A stretch of DNA of 64,000 bases from Anaerotignum sp. Its GTDB lineage: Bacteria > Bacillota > Clostridia > Lachnospirales > Anaerotignaceae. The stretch covers positions 1 to 64,000 of the forward strand of contig NZ_DAOUQB010000007.1 of NCBI RefSeq assembly GCF_030625865.1, read 5' to 3'. Shown here piece after piece: positions 43,378 through 52,217 of this stretch; positions within the stretch are counted from its first letter, which is position 1; the number at the start of each line of letters is the position of its first letter. A program made the translations under genes and the position numbers. The notes under the pieces are model-generated. The model was not told where the DNA came from, searched no databases, and saw only the letters and a program-made list of their open reading frames with translations.

Positions 43378-43407
43378 TTGACATTAGATAGAAAGGCATG
43401 GTATGTT
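43378..43407 (+). promoter_or_regulatory. sigma-A promoter of the lysine transporter
   Basis: TTGACA (43378-43383), an 18-bp spacer and TATGTT (43402-43407), about 45 bp ahead of the lysine aptamer. Confidence 0.6.
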
Positions 43408-43451
43408 ATAAATGAATAATAGTCGATTTTATTCGACGGAAAATAAATATA

Positions 43452-43613
43452 AGATAGAGGTGCGATGTTCATGAGTAGCCCTTCGTATTACGTCAAGGAG
43501 GCGGAAGAGGAAAGGGAGCATTGCCGAAGTTAGGGGTCTCTGCCTTGAGGGATGCTTGGCTGGCGCACTACAAAATATGTAATGTGCTGTCACTTATGTG
43601 GAGCGCTATCGGG
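43452..43613 (+). promoter_or_regulatory. lysine riboswitch (L-box)
   Basis: Conserved elements appear in order: AGATAGAGGTGCGA, GAGTAG, AGAGGAAAGGGAG, TTGCCGAAG, GGGTCT...GCCTTGAGGGATGCTTGGC and TGTGCTGTCA, closed by GATAG/CTATC. A terminator follows at once. Lysine binding would stop transcription into the transporter gene. Confidence 0.93.
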
Positions 43614-43650
43614 AACTCGGAACTTCCAAATATTAATTGGGATACTTTTG

Positions 43651-43683
43651 AAGCCATGCGTTGCATGGCTTTGTTTTTTTTTC
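43651..43683 (+). terminator. riboswitch-controlled terminator
   Basis: AAGCCATGC, a 3-base loop and GCATGGCTT are followed by TG and a long T run. It is the expression platform of the L-box. Confidence 0.9.
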
Positions 43684-43844
43684 TTGGATTCTATTCTTTT
43701 GTTTTAGTAGAAACAAGAAACAATTATAATGCCTGTGTACGGGATATTAGGTTGTCTTGCGACTTGTGTGCAGGGGGATAGGATGATGTTTCCAAGGTAG
43801 GTTTTATGCAGCTTTATTTTATGATTACGGAAAGGGGAAGGGTT

Positions 43845-45485
43845 ATGAGAAACATGCAGAAAAATCCCATGATCAACAAGATCGCAATTTTTTCACTCTT
43901 GATCATGGCAATGACGGTTACTGTTTTTGCAGGCGATGCGGAAGCAGGACAAGTGAGTAATATGTATGCAACAATTTGGTCTTTGGTACCACCGCTTGTG
44001 GCTATTATTTTGGCGTTGATTACGAAGGAGGTTTACTCCTCGTTATTTGTAGGTATTGTTGTGGGTGCACTGTTTTACAGTAATTTTAACCTGAAACAGG
44101 CATATTTGACCATGCTTACAAGTGACACAGATGGGGGATTGTTGGCAAAGCTTGCTGACGGTTGGAATGTAGGTATTTTAATTTTCTTAGTTGTATTGGG
44201 AATCATTGTGTCATTAATGAATAAGGCCGGGGGTTCTGCAGCTTACGGTGAGTGGGCGCGTCAAAGAATTAAAACAAGAAAGGGCGCTTTACTTTCAACG
44301 TTCATTTTGGGGGTTTTGATCTTTATTGATGACTATTTTAACTGCTTGACAGTAGGTAGCGTTATGCGTCCTGTAACAGATACCCATAAGGTATCCCGTG
44401 CGAAGCTGGCTTATATTATTGATGCCACTGCGGCACCTGTTTGTATTATTGCGCCAATTTCTTCCTGGGCAGCGGCAGTTGCCGGGGTTGTGGACGGTGT
44501 AAATGGTTTGGATTTATTTATCCGTGCCATTCCTTACAATTTCTATGCATTGCTCACAATTGTTGCAATGATAACATTGACTTTATTGAACTTTGATTAT
44601 GGCCCTATGCGTCTACATGAAATGAATGCACAGAAAGACAATGATCTTTATACAACGGAATCCAGACCGTTTGCAGCGGAAGCGGAAGCTGTTGTAACAG
44701 GCAAAGGTAAGGTTATCGATTTGATTTTACCTGTTGTTGTTTTAATTATATGCTGTGTAATCGGTATGATTTATACAGGTGGATTTTTTGAGGGAGAATC
44801 TTTTGTAAATGCTTTTGCAGGCAGTGATGCTTCCGTTGGTTTATTGTTGGGTTCTGTTGGAGCATTGCTGATTACGTTCTTACTGTATATTCCTCGTGGA
44901 ATTTTATCCTTTAACGAATTTATGTCTTGTTTGCCTGAAGGCTTTAAGGCAATGGTACCTGCAATTTTGATTTTGACCTTTGCGTGGACATTAAGCGGGA
45001 TCACCGGATTATTGGGAGCAAAAGAATTTGTTGCAGGGGTTTTGGCAAGCAACGTAGGCATGCTTCAAGTTTTATTACCTGTTATTGTATTTTTAATTGC
45101 TGTTTTCTTGGCTTTTGCAACAGGTACTTCTTGGGGAACTTTTGGTATCCTTTTGCCCATTGTAGTTCCTATTTTAGACCCTACAAGCGAATTGTTGATT
45201 ATTACCGTAGCGGCTACATTAGCCGGTGCTGTATGCGGTGACCATTGCTCTCCTATTTCCGATACCACCATTATGGCATCAACGGGAGCACAGTGCGATC
45301 ATATTAACCATGTTTCCACACAGCTGCCTTATGCTTTGACAGTAGCGGCAGTGGCGGCAGTGAACTATATTTTGGCTGCTAGCATTCAAAACTGGATGAT
45401 TAACTTGCCTATTGCCATTGTAATGATGATAGTTACAATTTTTATTATTAAGAGTATCTATGACGCAAAAGATAAGAAGGCATAA
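43845..45485 (+). CDS. NhaC-family transporter, probable lysine permease
   Basis: About 546 residues with many membrane helices. ATG 43845 is chosen for its GAAAGGGGAAGG site. Family stretches are ITKEVYSSLFVGIVVGALFY, GVLIFIDDYFNCLTVGSVMR, DATAAPVCIIAPISSWAA and AVCGDHCSPISDTTIMASTG. NhaC-type Na+/H+ antiporter relatives behind L-boxes were proposed as lysine transporters (LysW), and the riboswitch here strongly supports that role. It ends at a terminator at 45545. Confidence 0.92.
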   Translation: MRNMQKNPMINKIAIFSLLIMAMTVTVFAGDAEAGQVSNMYATIWSLVPPLVAIILALITKEVYSSLFVGIVVGALFYSNFNLKQAYLTMLTSDTDGGLLAKLADGWNVGILIFLVVLGIIVSLMNKAGGSAAYGEWARQRIKTRKGALLSTFILGVLIFIDDYFNCLTVGSVMRPVTDTHKVSRAKLAYIIDATAAPVCIIAPISSWAAAVAGVVDGVNGLDLFIRAIPYNFYALLTIVAMITLTLLNFDYGPMRLHEMNAQKDNDLYTTESRPFAAEAEAVVTGKGKVIDLILPVVVLIICCVIGMIYTGGFFEGESFVNAFAGSDASVGLLLGSVGALLITFLLYIPRGILSFNEFMSCLPEGFKAMVPAILILTFAWTLSGITGLLGAKEFVAGVLASNVGMLQVLLPVIVFLIAVFLAFATGTSWGTFGILLPIVVPILDPTSELLIITVAATLAGAVCGDHCSPISDTTIMASTGAQCDHINHVSTQLPYALTVAAVAAVNYILAASIQNWMINLPIAIVMMIVTIFIIKSIYDAKDKKA

Positions 45486-45544
45486 TACCGCTGATTTTCT
45501 TTTGGAATAAAGAGAAGAATGAGTCTGAATAAAAAGACAGATGA

Positions 45545-45575
45545 AGGGTGCCGATCAAGTGGGCACCCTTTTTTT
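45545..45575 (+). terminator. intrinsic terminator
   Basis: AGGGTGCC and GGGCACCCT with an 8- to 9-base loop, followed by seven T. Confidence 0.9.
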
Positions 45576-45613
45576 AACAAAGAAAAAGTGAGTAATATTA
45601 AATTTATCAAATT

Positions 45614-45670
45614 AAAAAAGGACGGTAACGGAACTGAATTAATTTTCAGAAGTGGCTACTGTCCTTTTTA
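45614..45670. terminator. bidirectional stem-loop downstream of the hemerythrin gene
   Basis: AAAAAGGAC...GTCCTTTTT encloses an inner CTGAA/TTCAG helix and further pairs. It ends the minus-strand hemerythrin gene. Confidence 0.65.
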
Positions 45671-45676
45671 TGTAAT

Positions 45677-46084
45677 TTATTTGCTATGTTCCATAATATG
45701 TTTTGCAACCTTAACGTCTTCTCGTTTAATATGGTTAATCAGCCAGTTGCCTACCTGCATATTTACGTCTCCAACCAGTTGAATAGTGGGGCCTTCGGCC
45801 TTAAGGCGAGAGGCAATATTATCTACTACTTTGATAAAGCCTTCATGATATTTTTTGTGATTTACAAAGTCAGGGTAATTATATTTCTGCTGTAATACCT
45901 GCTCATGAGCAAAATGGGTTTTGGTATATTGTGCCAAGAAGTCCACGGTGTTAGCGACCTCGTTTCGTCCTTTTCCTGAGGAACAAGCCACCAAAAGATT
46001 ATTGATTGCTTGGATCAGTTCTTTGTGCTCGCTGTCAATTTGTGCATTCCCTGTTTCCAGATCCTTTGTCCAAGTAAAAGCCAT
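45677..46084 (-). CDS. bacteriohemerythrin
   Basis: This 135-residue single-domain protein binds O2 or other small ligands at a di-iron site. The iron ligands follow the family order: His in NAQIDSEHKELIQ, His-Phe-x-x-Glu in YTKTHFAHEQVL, His-x-x-x-His in VNHKKYHEGF, and His-x-x-x-x-Asp in LINHIKREDVKV. The ATG follows TTAAGGAGGTTTTTTT. In an anaerobe it may protect against oxygen or nitric oxide. It is monocistronic. Confidence 0.95.
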   Translation of the reverse strand: MAFTWTKDLETGNAQIDSEHKELIQAINNLLVACSSGKGRNEVANTVDFLAQYTKTHFAHEQVLQQKYNYPDFVNHKKYHEGFIKVVDNIASRLKAEGPTIQLVGDVNMQVGNWLINHIKREDVKVAKHIMEHSK

Positions 46085-46441
46085 AAAAAAACCTCCTTAA
46101 CCATTGCTGTTATAAATTTTGTAGTGATAAAATTAAATTTGTAATATCTTTTTAAATGTATTATACTACAAGTTAGTTTAAAAGAAAAGACATATTATAA
46201 AATAATAATTATCTTTTAACAATTTAGGTCATTTTGAAGCAAAAGGGGAATTGAGGGAAAGATGCTTGCGAAAAAGCAACCATTACAGTAATATAAAAAT
46301 AAAGCTGTTTAAGGAGCTTTCTATGGACAGTTTCCTTATTCTGGATATTAAAGCCTGGTTTTGTATGGGAAAATGCATATTGGGAATTATATTTTTATTT
46401 GGCGAAGTTATTTTTGACCTCAAAAATGGGAGGAATGTGAT
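46085..46441. other. intergenic region between hemerythrin and nfo
   Basis: It is AT-rich and must hold the divergent promoters. An open frame from 46251 runs into nfo in another phase and has no family features. No known RNA is seen. The nfo ribosome site GGGAGGAATGTGAT is at 46428-46441. Confidence 0.5.
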
Positions 46442-47278
46442 ATGTTTTGGATTGGTTGCCATTTATCGGCAGCAAATGGATATCTTGCCATGGGGAAAGA
46501 TGCGGAGAAAATTGGAGCGAATGTATTTCAATTTTTTACCAGGAATCCCAGAGGTGGCAGCGTGAAAGCTCTGGATCGAGAGGATATGGAGGCGTATATA
46601 TCCTTTGGGCAGGAGCGTGGTTTTGGAAGATTATTAGCCCATGCGCCTTATACCATGAATCCTTGTTCGGCAGACAAAGGCTTGCGTGAATTTGCTCTCC
46701 GCATGATGGAAGAAGACTTGGAGCGGCTGGAGCTGTTACCAGATGTAATGTATAATTTTCATCCCGGCAGTCATGTAAAGCAAGGGGTGGAAGTTGGAAT
46801 TGGTATGATTACAGAAATGCTTCATGAAGTTTTGCAAAAAGGTGGAAAAACGCCGATTTTGTTGGAGACTATGGCAGGGAAAGGCAGTGAAGTAGGGCGG
46901 AGCTTTGAGGAAATTCGCCGGATTATTGATGGTGTTCATGGACATGAACGAATGGGAGTTTGTTTGGATACATGTCATGTTTATGACGGGGGATATGATG
47001 TTGTGGAAAATCTTGATGATGTTCTGGAGGAATTTCACAGTATCATCGGACTGGACAGGCTTAGAGCAATTCATTTAAATGACAGCAAAAACCCCATGGG
47101 CAGCCATAAGGACCGTCATGAAAAAATTGGAGACGGTTCCTTGGGAATAGAAGCAATTTCAAGAATCATTAACCACCCGAAATTAATACATTTACCCTTT
47201 TATCTGGAAACACCCAACGATTTAGAAGGATATGAAAGGGAAATTTCTTTATTGAGAGGACTTAGAAAAGAGGGATAG
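46442..47278 (+). CDS. nfo: endonuclease IV (deoxyribonuclease IV, AP endonuclease)
   Basis: This 278-residue TIM-barrel enzyme nicks DNA at abasic sites. Zinc-site marks are [74 protein letters not shown] and [23 protein letters not shown] 46442 has GGGAGG nearby. Two bases separate its stop from the ogt start, so the pair is a base-repair operon. Confidence 0.96.
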   Translation: MFWIGCHLSAANGYLAMGKDAEKIGANVFQFFTRNPRGGSVKALDREDMEAYISFGQERGFGRLLAHAPYTMNPCSADKGLREFALRMMEEDLERLELLPDVMYNFHPGSHVKQGVEVGIGMITEMLHEVLQKGGKTPILLETMAGKGSEVGRSFEEIRRIIDGVHGHERMGVCLDTCHVYDGGYDVVENLDDVLEEFHSIIGLDRLRAIHLNDSKNPMGSHKDRHEKIGDGSLGIEAISRIINHPKLIHLPFYLETPNDLEGYEREISLLRGLRKEG

Positions 47279-47280
47279 AA

Positions 47281-47748
47281 TTGGAGAAAATACACTTTTA
47301 TCACAGTCCCATTGGGACATTGGCTTTGGGGGAAGAGGATGGCTTTCTAACCCGTGTATCGTTTCAGGAAGAAATAAAAACGCCTCATATTATGGAAAAC
47401 ACTCCTTTATTAGAAGAGGCAACTAAGCAGTTGGAGGAATATTTTTGTGCTAACAGGAATACTTTTTCGCTGCCTTTAAAACCGAGGGGCACAGAATTTC
47501 AAAAAAAGGTGTGGCAGGCACTGGAACGCATTCCCTATGGTGTTACCGCTTCATACGGGGAGATTGCAAAGCAGATTGGGAATCCTAAGGGTGCAAGAGC
47601 GGTAGGTATGGCGAACAATAAAAACCCCATAGCAATCATAATTCCTTGCCACAGAGTGGTTGGCAGCGATGGAAAGCTGGTAGGGTATGGTGGTGGATTG
47701 GATAAAAAAGTTTTTCTGTTGGAGATGGAAGAAGAGAACAAAAAATAA
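47281..47748 (+). CDS. ogt: methylated-DNA–protein-cysteine methyltransferase
   Basis: This 155-residue suicide enzyme removes alkyl groups from O6 of guanine. The active Cys is in IIIPCHRVVGSDGKLVGYGG, preceded by FQKKVWQALERIPYGVTASY and GNPKGARAVGMANNKNP. It starts at TTG 47281, directly after nfo, with GAGGGA as the site inside the nfo end. A terminator follows. Pairing with nfo makes sense for alkylation and abasic-site repair. Confidence 0.96.
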   Translation: MEKIHFYHSPIGTLALGEEDGFLTRVSFQEEIKTPHIMENTPLLEEATKQLEEYFCANRNTFSLPLKPRGTEFQKKVWQALERIPYGVTASYGEIAKQIGNPKGARAVGMANNKNPIAIIIPCHRVVGSDGKLVGYGGGLDKKVFLLEMEEENKK

Positions 47749-47790
47749 AACAGCTGTTGGAAGGGGAGAACAGTTACCAACAGCTGTTTT
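47747..47790. terminator. bidirectional terminator
   Basis: AAAACAGCTGTTGG and CCAACAGCTGTTTT form a perfect 14-bp stem between the convergent ogt and folT. Confidence 0.9.
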
Positions 47791-47807
47791 AATCTGATTT
47801 TAGAAAA

Positions 47808-48320
47808 CTAAGCTTTCTGTGTTTTAAAAATATGGGATGTATAACCAGCAAAAATACGAATCACAATAATTTCGATACCGGTCATAACACATACCTGTAA
47901 AATACGGGTGGGCATCAATGTCCAGAAGGGAACGCCATATAACATGGAGATCCAAAGGGTATTTAAGAGCAAAGAGCCAAAAAATTCATTTAAAACAGAT
48001 GCTATGACTATGTTTTTTAGATTTGTTTTCTTATAAAGAAAGATACCATACAGGATACCGTTTAAGAATGCGGTAAGGGTGAAGCCGGGGAAAAATTGTC
48101 CAATAGGGAATAATGTTGCTCCCAGAAAATCTGCTACAGCAGCAACAATACCGGCGGGAACAGGTCCCAAAAGAATACCGGCTATGGCGATGGGGGCAAA
48201 GGCAAACCCGATTTTCAAGTTCCAAGCGGAGATGGAAAGAAAGCGAGAAAGAATGATAGAAATTGCTACCAAAAGAGCCATAATAACGAGACGGTGAGTG
48301 GCTGAAAATTTTTGTTGCAT
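47808..48320 (-). CDS. folT: folate ECF transporter substrate-binding subunit FolT
   Basis: About 170 residues with six hydrophobic segments. ATG 48320 follows AAGGAGGTCTTTTTC; the longer frame to 48359 has no site. Marks are LVIMALLVAISIILSRFLSI, FAPIAIAGILLGPVPAGIVA, ADFLGATLFPIGQFFPGFTL and YKKTNLKNIVIASVLNEF. It captures folate and needs the shared EcfAAT module, not in this window. The THF riboswitch upstream fixes the substrate call. Confidence 0.93.
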   Translation of the reverse strand: MQQKFSATHRLVIMALLVAISIILSRFLSISAWNLKIGFAFAPIAIAGILLGPVPAGIVAAVADFLGATLFPIGQFFPGFTLTAFLNGILYGIFLYKKTNLKNIVIASVLNEFFGSLLLNTLWISMLYGVPFWTLMPTRILQVCVMTGIEIIVIRIFAGYTSHIFKTQKA

Positions 48321-48346
48321 GAAAAAGACCTCCTTTTTGTTGTTGT

Positions 48347-48374
48347 GGGGTTTTTTCATAAATAAAAAACCCCT
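48347..48374 (-). promoter_or_regulatory. leader hairpin near the folT ribosome site
   Basis: GGGGTTTTTT pairs with AAAAAACCCC just ahead of the folT ribosome site. With the upstream pairings at 48395-48445 it may form part of the expression platform. The mechanism (termination or ribosome-site masking) is not clear. Confidence 0.45.
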
Positions 48375-48474
48375 TCATTATCGTGAGTAACTACGCAAAT
48401 ATCCCCAAAACAGAATGCAAAGACATTCCGGGGGTTGCTGTGATAATAAAGAGGAATCGCTTCTTCATTATTTG

Positions 48475-48573
48475 ACAGCGGGATGCGGGGTTTGTACCGC
48501 AAGGATTAACCTTTTCGTTCTCGTGGCAACTCCCCGTCCACAAGACACTTAACGCACAAAGCCCTACTCTGTA
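48475..48573 (-). promoter_or_regulatory. tetrahydrofolate (THF) riboswitch
   Basis: On the minus strand the class elements appear in order: AGAGTAGGGC, GCGTTAAGTG, GGGGAGTTGCCACGAGAACG, GGTTAATCCTTGCGGT and CCGCATCCCGCTG, closed by ACAG/CTGT. It lies about 155 bp before folT. This agrees with the known THF class in Clostridia controlling folT or folE. Confidence 0.9.
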
Positions 48574-48638
48574 TTTGCACATGGTTGCCCATGCAGTTTT
48601 ATTCTAGCATCCTTTTTCCATGGGGTAAATAGGCTATT

Positions 48639-49211
48639 TTACAGAACAAAAGCCCGGGTAAAACGGAATTTTGAGTCAAAAGTACCCGCCAATAAGACAT
48701 TACCCATATCCATACCAAATTCTTTCGTTAATTTTACAAAAAGTCGGTCACTTTCCATAAAGCCACCGTTGGAAAAGCAAAAGCACATGGCAAAAGCGTC
48801 TTTGGGAATGTCGGCAAAATGTTCTTCCAAAACGGATACAATTTTTCGGTCTTTTTCTTGGGAAAGCTTTTCTTTTAACTCGGAAAGCTCAAAGTCTAAG
48901 TGTAAAAAGCCTTGGGAAGCATAGTAAATTGCTGTAATAAAATCTGCCAAGTCAGATTCTCCTTGAAAGGGCAGGGTATTTTTGGTTGGGCGAGGAAAAT
49001 CACCAACGGTGCAGACAAACCAAGGTGTTTCCTCGGCAAAAAAGGATGTTGCGTATAATTTCTTTGTTAGTATATTCGTTTCGTTTACCGCAAATACCAA
49101 GGTATTGCCTGTAATATCAGAAACGATAGGCAGTTTTCTTTTTTTCAGTATAGATATAAGTTGATCGGATGCGCCGATTAGGCGGATGCCGTCTGTATGA
49201 AACCCGAGCAT
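48639..49211 (-). CDS. conserved-looking hypothetical protein
   Basis: This 190-residue cytoplasmic protein has no signal or membrane segment. Notable stretches are MLGFHTDGIRLIGASDQLIS at the start and FLHLDFELSELKEKLSQEKD in the middle. FAMCFCFSNGGFMESDRLFV and LAGTFDSKFRFTRAFVL lie near the end. The ATG follows AAAGGAGGGCATCTC. It looks like a real gene with normal codon use, but I recognise no family. Confidence 0.75.
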   Translation of the reverse strand: MLGFHTDGIRLIGASDQLISILKKRKLPIVSDITGNTLVFAVNETNILTKKLYATSFFAEETPWFVCTVGDFPRPTKNTLPFQGESDLADFITAIYYASQGFLHLDFELSELKEKLSQEKDRKIVSVLEEHFADIPKDAFAMCFCFSNGGFMESDRLFVKLTKEFGMDMGNVLLAGTFDSKFRFTRAFVL

Positions 49212-49318
49212 GAGATGCCCTCCTTTTATTATTTTTTATATATACTATTGTAATATAGAGCAGGAGAATTGAAAAGGATGTTTTTATACAGGAAAAACGC
49301 TAAAAAAACCGAAAAATA

Positions 49319-49348
49319 TTGACAGTCTATTTGGAAAATTGTTATAAT
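49319..49348 (+). promoter_or_regulatory. sigma-A promoter of sufCB
   Basis: TTGACA (49319-49324), an 18-bp spacer and TATAAT (49343-49348) lie 70 bp before the sufC ATG. Confidence 0.8.
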
Positions 49349-49417
49349 TTAGGGTAGTTTTTTTATTTGAATTTGCGAAAGATAAAGACAGTTGTCTTTG
49401 AAACGGAGGATAGAAAT

Positions 49418-50128
49418 ATGTTGGAGCTGAAGAACGTTTCTTTTTCGGCTGACGGAAAAGAAATATTAAAAAATATCAACCTTGTCATTGAAGAGGGAAA
49501 GTTTGTGGTAATGACAGGGCCAAATGGCGGTGGAAAATCAACACTGGCAAAAGTTATTGCAGGAATTGAAAAGCCCGATAGCGGACAGATTCTTTTGGAT
49601 GGACAGGATATTACAGATTGGTCAATCACCAAACGTGCAAATTGCGGCGTTAGTTTTGCTTTTCAACAGCCCGTTCGCTTTAAAGGCGTTACGGTAAAGG
49701 ACTTGATTATGCTTGCCAGCGGCAAAAACTTGAGTACGGCTGCTGCGTGTGAATATTTATCGGAAGTTGGTCTTTGTGCTAAGGATTACATTGACCGTGA
49801 GATAAACGGCAGTCTTTCCGGGGGAGAATTAAAGCGAATTGAAATTGCCACGGTGATGGCAAGAAAAACAAAGCTTACCTTATTTGATGAACCTGAGGCG
49901 GGAATTGATTTGTGGAGCTTTAAGAATTTAATAGATGTATTTGAAAAAATGCACACAGAAATTAAAGGCTCTATTTTAATTATTTCCCATCAAGAACGGA
50001 TTTTGAACATTGCTGACCAGGTTGTGGTAATAAGCGGCGGAAAAATTGCTCAGGTTGGAACGAAAGAGGAAGTATTGCCTGGATTATTTGGTGTGGATTT
50101 GGGCTGTAAATTTTTTAAGGAGGCATAA
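49418..50128 (+). CDS. sufC: Fe-S cluster assembly ATPase SufC
   Basis: About 236 residues from ATG 49418, set by ACGGAGGATAGAAAT. It is an ABC-type ATPase without membrane partner: Walker A TGPNGGGKSTLAKV, Q loop FAFQQPVRFKG, signature NGSLSGGELKRIEIA and Walker B LTLFDEPEAGID. The FDEPEAGID form is characteristic of SufC rather than transport ATPases. It is followed by the SufB-like gene with 5 bp between. No sufS, sufU or second scaffold gene is adjacent. Confidence 0.93.
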   Translation: MLELKNVSFSADGKEILKNINLVIEEGKFVVMTGPNGGGKSTLAKVIAGIEKPDSGQILLDGQDITDWSITKRANCGVSFAFQQPVRFKGVTVKDLIMLASGKNLSTAAACEYLSEVGLCAKDYIDREINGSLSGGELKRIEIATVMARKTKLTLFDEPEAGIDLWSFKNLIDVFEKMHTEIKGSILIISHQERILNIADQVVVISGGKIAQVGTKEEVLPGLFGVDLGCKFFKEA

Positions 50129-50133
50129 GTAAC

Positions 50134-51057
50134 ATGTTCAGTGATATAATCAAAAATTTGCTCTCCGAGGTAGCAGGGGTTGAGGGTATTCCTACCATAG
50201 GGGCATTTAATATTCGCAATAACGGCAAGAGTGCAGGCAGAAGCTCCACAGAAACCATTCAGATTATTCCTAAGCCGGATGGCACAGGAATTGATATTAT
50301 GATTAAGCCGGGAACAAAAAATGAGAGTGTGCATATTCCTGCACTGGTTACGGAAACAGATATGCATGATGTGGTATATAACGATTTTCATATTGGAGAG
50401 GGCGCAGATGTAACCATTGTTGCCGGTTGCGGTATCCATAATTGCGGTAGCGGCATCTCTCAGCATGATGGGATTCATCGTTTTTTTGTAGGGAAAGATG
50501 CAAAAGTTAAATATGTAGAAAAGCATATCGGGGAAGGGGATGGAAATGGACAGAATATTATCAATCCCCAAACGCATATCTTTGCTGAGGAAAACAGTTA
50601 TCTTGAAATGGATACAGTGCAGTTGAAAGGTGTAGATTCCACCAAGCGAATTTCCACCGCAAAATTAGGGGCGGGAGCTACGGTTGTGATTAAAGAAAAA
50701 ATCATGACCCACGGAGAGCAGTATGCAGAAACCTCCTTCGATGTTGAACTGGAGGGGGAGGGTTGCAGTGCAAAGCTGATTTCCCGTTCTGTTGCCAGGG
50801 ATAGCTCCAAACAGCTATTTCGCTCTAAGCTTTGCGGAAACAATGCCTGCTATGGTCATTCCGAATGTGATGCCATTATCATGGATAACGGCATTGTTGC
50901 GGCAGAACCCGAAATTATTGCAAATAATGTAGATGCTACCCTCATCCATGAGGCTGCCATTGGCAAAATCGCAGGGGAGCAGTTGACAAAGCTCATGACA
51001 TTGGGCTTAACGGAAAAAGAAGCAGAAGCTCAAATCATTAATGGGTTTTTGAAATAA
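50134..51057 (+). CDS. sufB: SufB/SufD-family Fe-S scaffold
   Basis: At 307 residues it is shorter than SufB (about 470). The right-handed beta-helix core is present, with ADVTIVAGCGIHNCGSGISQ, DAKVKYVEKHIGEGDGNGQN and SRSVARDSSKQLFRSKLCG. The scaffold Cys lies in GHSECDAIIMDNGIVAAEPE, followed by HEAAIGKIAGEQL. With SufC alone it resembles the minimal two-protein SUF-like (SMS) systems described in archaea and anaerobes. It starts at ATG 50134 behind AAGGAGGCATAAGTAAC. Confidence 0.9.
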   Translation: MFSDIIKNLLSEVAGVEGIPTIGAFNIRNNGKSAGRSSTETIQIIPKPDGTGIDIMIKPGTKNESVHIPALVTETDMHDVVYNDFHIGEGADVTIVAGCGIHNCGSGISQHDGIHRFFVGKDAKVKYVEKHIGEGDGNGQNIINPQTHIFAEENSYLEMDTVQLKGVDSTKRISTAKLGAGATVVIKEKIMTHGEQYAETSFDVELEGEGCSAKLISRSVARDSSKQLFRSKLCGNNACYGHSECDAIIMDNGIVAAEPEIIANNVDATLIHEAAIGKIAGEQLTKLMTLGLTEKEAEAQIINGFLK

Positions 51058-51083
51058 GAAGACGTCCCAAAGGAGATGGGTAT

Positions 51084-51608
51084 GTGAGCAGTACGGTAAA
51101 AAAGGAAGTTATCAGCTGGATTAAAACGATTCTTTTGGCTGTGATATTAGCCGGATTAATGAACAGATTTTTAATTATAAACGCGCAGGTTCCCACCGGT
51201 TCTATGGAAAATACCATTATGACAGGAGACCGTATTATGGGGCTTCGAACATCATATTGGTTTGAGGAACCACAAAGGGGAGATGTGGTTATCTTCCGCT
51301 ATCCGGATGACCCCGAAGGTAAAACGTTGTTTGTTAAACGTATTATCGGCGAGGGTGGAGATGTAGTAAAAGTGGAAAACGGCAATGTTTATGTAAATGA
51401 TGAAGCATTGGAGGAGCCTTATATAAAAGAAATAACCCAAGGGAATTTTGGGCCTTATGAGGTGCCGGAAGGTTGTTACTTTATGATGGGAGATAATCGA
51501 AACAAATCTCTGGATGCTCGTTTTTGGGATAATAAATATGTAGAATCGGATGAAATTTTAGGGAAAGTAAAATTTCGCTACTTCAAGGGTTTCAAATGGA
51601 TTTCTTGA
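51084..51608 (+). CDS. lepB: signal peptidase I
   Basis: This 174-residue membrane peptidase removes Sec signal peptides. A single N-terminal helix (about 12-30) is followed by the catalytic Ser in AQVPTGSMENTIMTGDRI and catalytic Lys in LFVKRIIGEGGDVV. Box E is FMMGDNRNKSLDARFW. It starts at GTG 51084 behind AAAGGAGATGGGTAT. It may be co-transcribed with the two small genes that follow. Confidence 0.95.
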   Translation: MSSTVKKEVISWIKTILLAVILAGLMNRFLIINAQVPTGSMENTIMTGDRIMGLRTSYWFEEPQRGDVVIFRYPDDPEGKTLFVKRIIGEGGDVVKVENGNVYVNDEALEEPYIKEITQGNFGPYEVPEGCYFMMGDNRNKSLDARFWDNKYVESDEILGKVKFRYFKGFKWIS

Positions 51609-51623
51609 GTTGGAGGGAATGGT

Positions 51624-52001
51624 ATGAAAAAAAAGGACAAACTGCTACTGATCTTTCTGGGTTTTTTGGTGGTTGTGGCTTTTATTGGCGGACAAATGTG
51701 GAACAGTCATAAGAATTTTACCAAAGAAAAATGGGAAAACTATGAGGGAAACAGTCGGCAGGCAATTTTAGATAATTTTTTTGATCGTACCATTGTCGAT
51801 AACCTTCCTCAAGAAGATTTGATAGAATATTTGGGGGAACCGGAGCGTAAAACAGATGATGAAATGATTTACTATCTGGGTACACCAAAAGGCTTGTTTG
51901 GAAATGAAGATGGCGAGGAAGAATTTTTGATTTTTACCTTTACGGATGGAAAAGTCACAGGCGTATCTAAGGTTCCGGCTTCTGCTGTGGCGTCAGAATA
52001 G
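51624..52001 (+). CDS. membrane-anchored small protein (unknown function)
   Basis: This 125-residue protein has a basic start and one membrane helix (about 6-25). An external domain follows with DLIEYLGEPERKTDDEMIYY and LIFTFTDGKVTGVSKVP. The strand pattern resembles BamE/SmpA-like small domains, but this is only a resemblance. The ATG follows TTGGAGGGAATGGT. It lies between lepB and a zinc-ribbon protein with tight spacing. Confidence 0.75.
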   Translation: MKKKDKLLLIFLGFLVVVAFIGGQMWNSHKNFTKEKWENYEGNSRQAILDNFFDRTIVDNLPQEDLIEYLGEPERKTDDEMIYYLGTPKGLFGNEDGEEEFLIFTFTDGKVTGVSKVPASAVASE

Positions 52002-52013
52002 GAGATGATAGGT

Positions 52014-52217
52014 ATGAAATGTCCTTTTTGCGGTGAAGAAATGACCCCGGGTTATTTGGAATCGGGAAGATATTTCATGTGGAAGGCAGAGGATGAAAGG
52101 GGAAAAAAGAGAGAATATCTATTGGCCAAAAGCTATATGGGCGGTACAAAATTAACGGGAGAAATTTGCCCTTACTGTCGCAAATTAGTTTTAGATATTC
52201 CCGAGAACCCGACATAA
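52014..52217 (+). CDS. small zinc-ribbon protein
   Basis: 67 residues from ATG 52014; ATG 52005 is in frame but sits on the GGAGATG ribosome site. Two CxxC pairs (MKCPFCGEEM and EICPYCRKLV) frame the domain. The middle carries GRYFMWKAEDERGKK. Similar short PF20097-like proteins are common in Clostridia; the function is unknown. It probably ends the lepB operon. Confidence 0.75.
   Translation: MKCPFCGEEMTPGYLESGRYFMWKAEDERGKKREYLLAKSYMGGTKLTGEICPYCRKLVLDIPENPT

Noticed and set aside
43521-43781. 86-codon plus-strand frame
   Set aside because: It lies over the lysine riboswitch and its terminator; the RNA structure explains the conservation and no family features appear.
46251-46565. 104-codon plus-strand frame overlapping nfo
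   Set aside because: Out of phase with nfo, no recognisable protein, and the nfo ribosome site lies within it.
48391-48582. 63-codon minus-strand frame before folT
   Set aside because: It covers the THF riboswitch leader and lacks a ribosome site.
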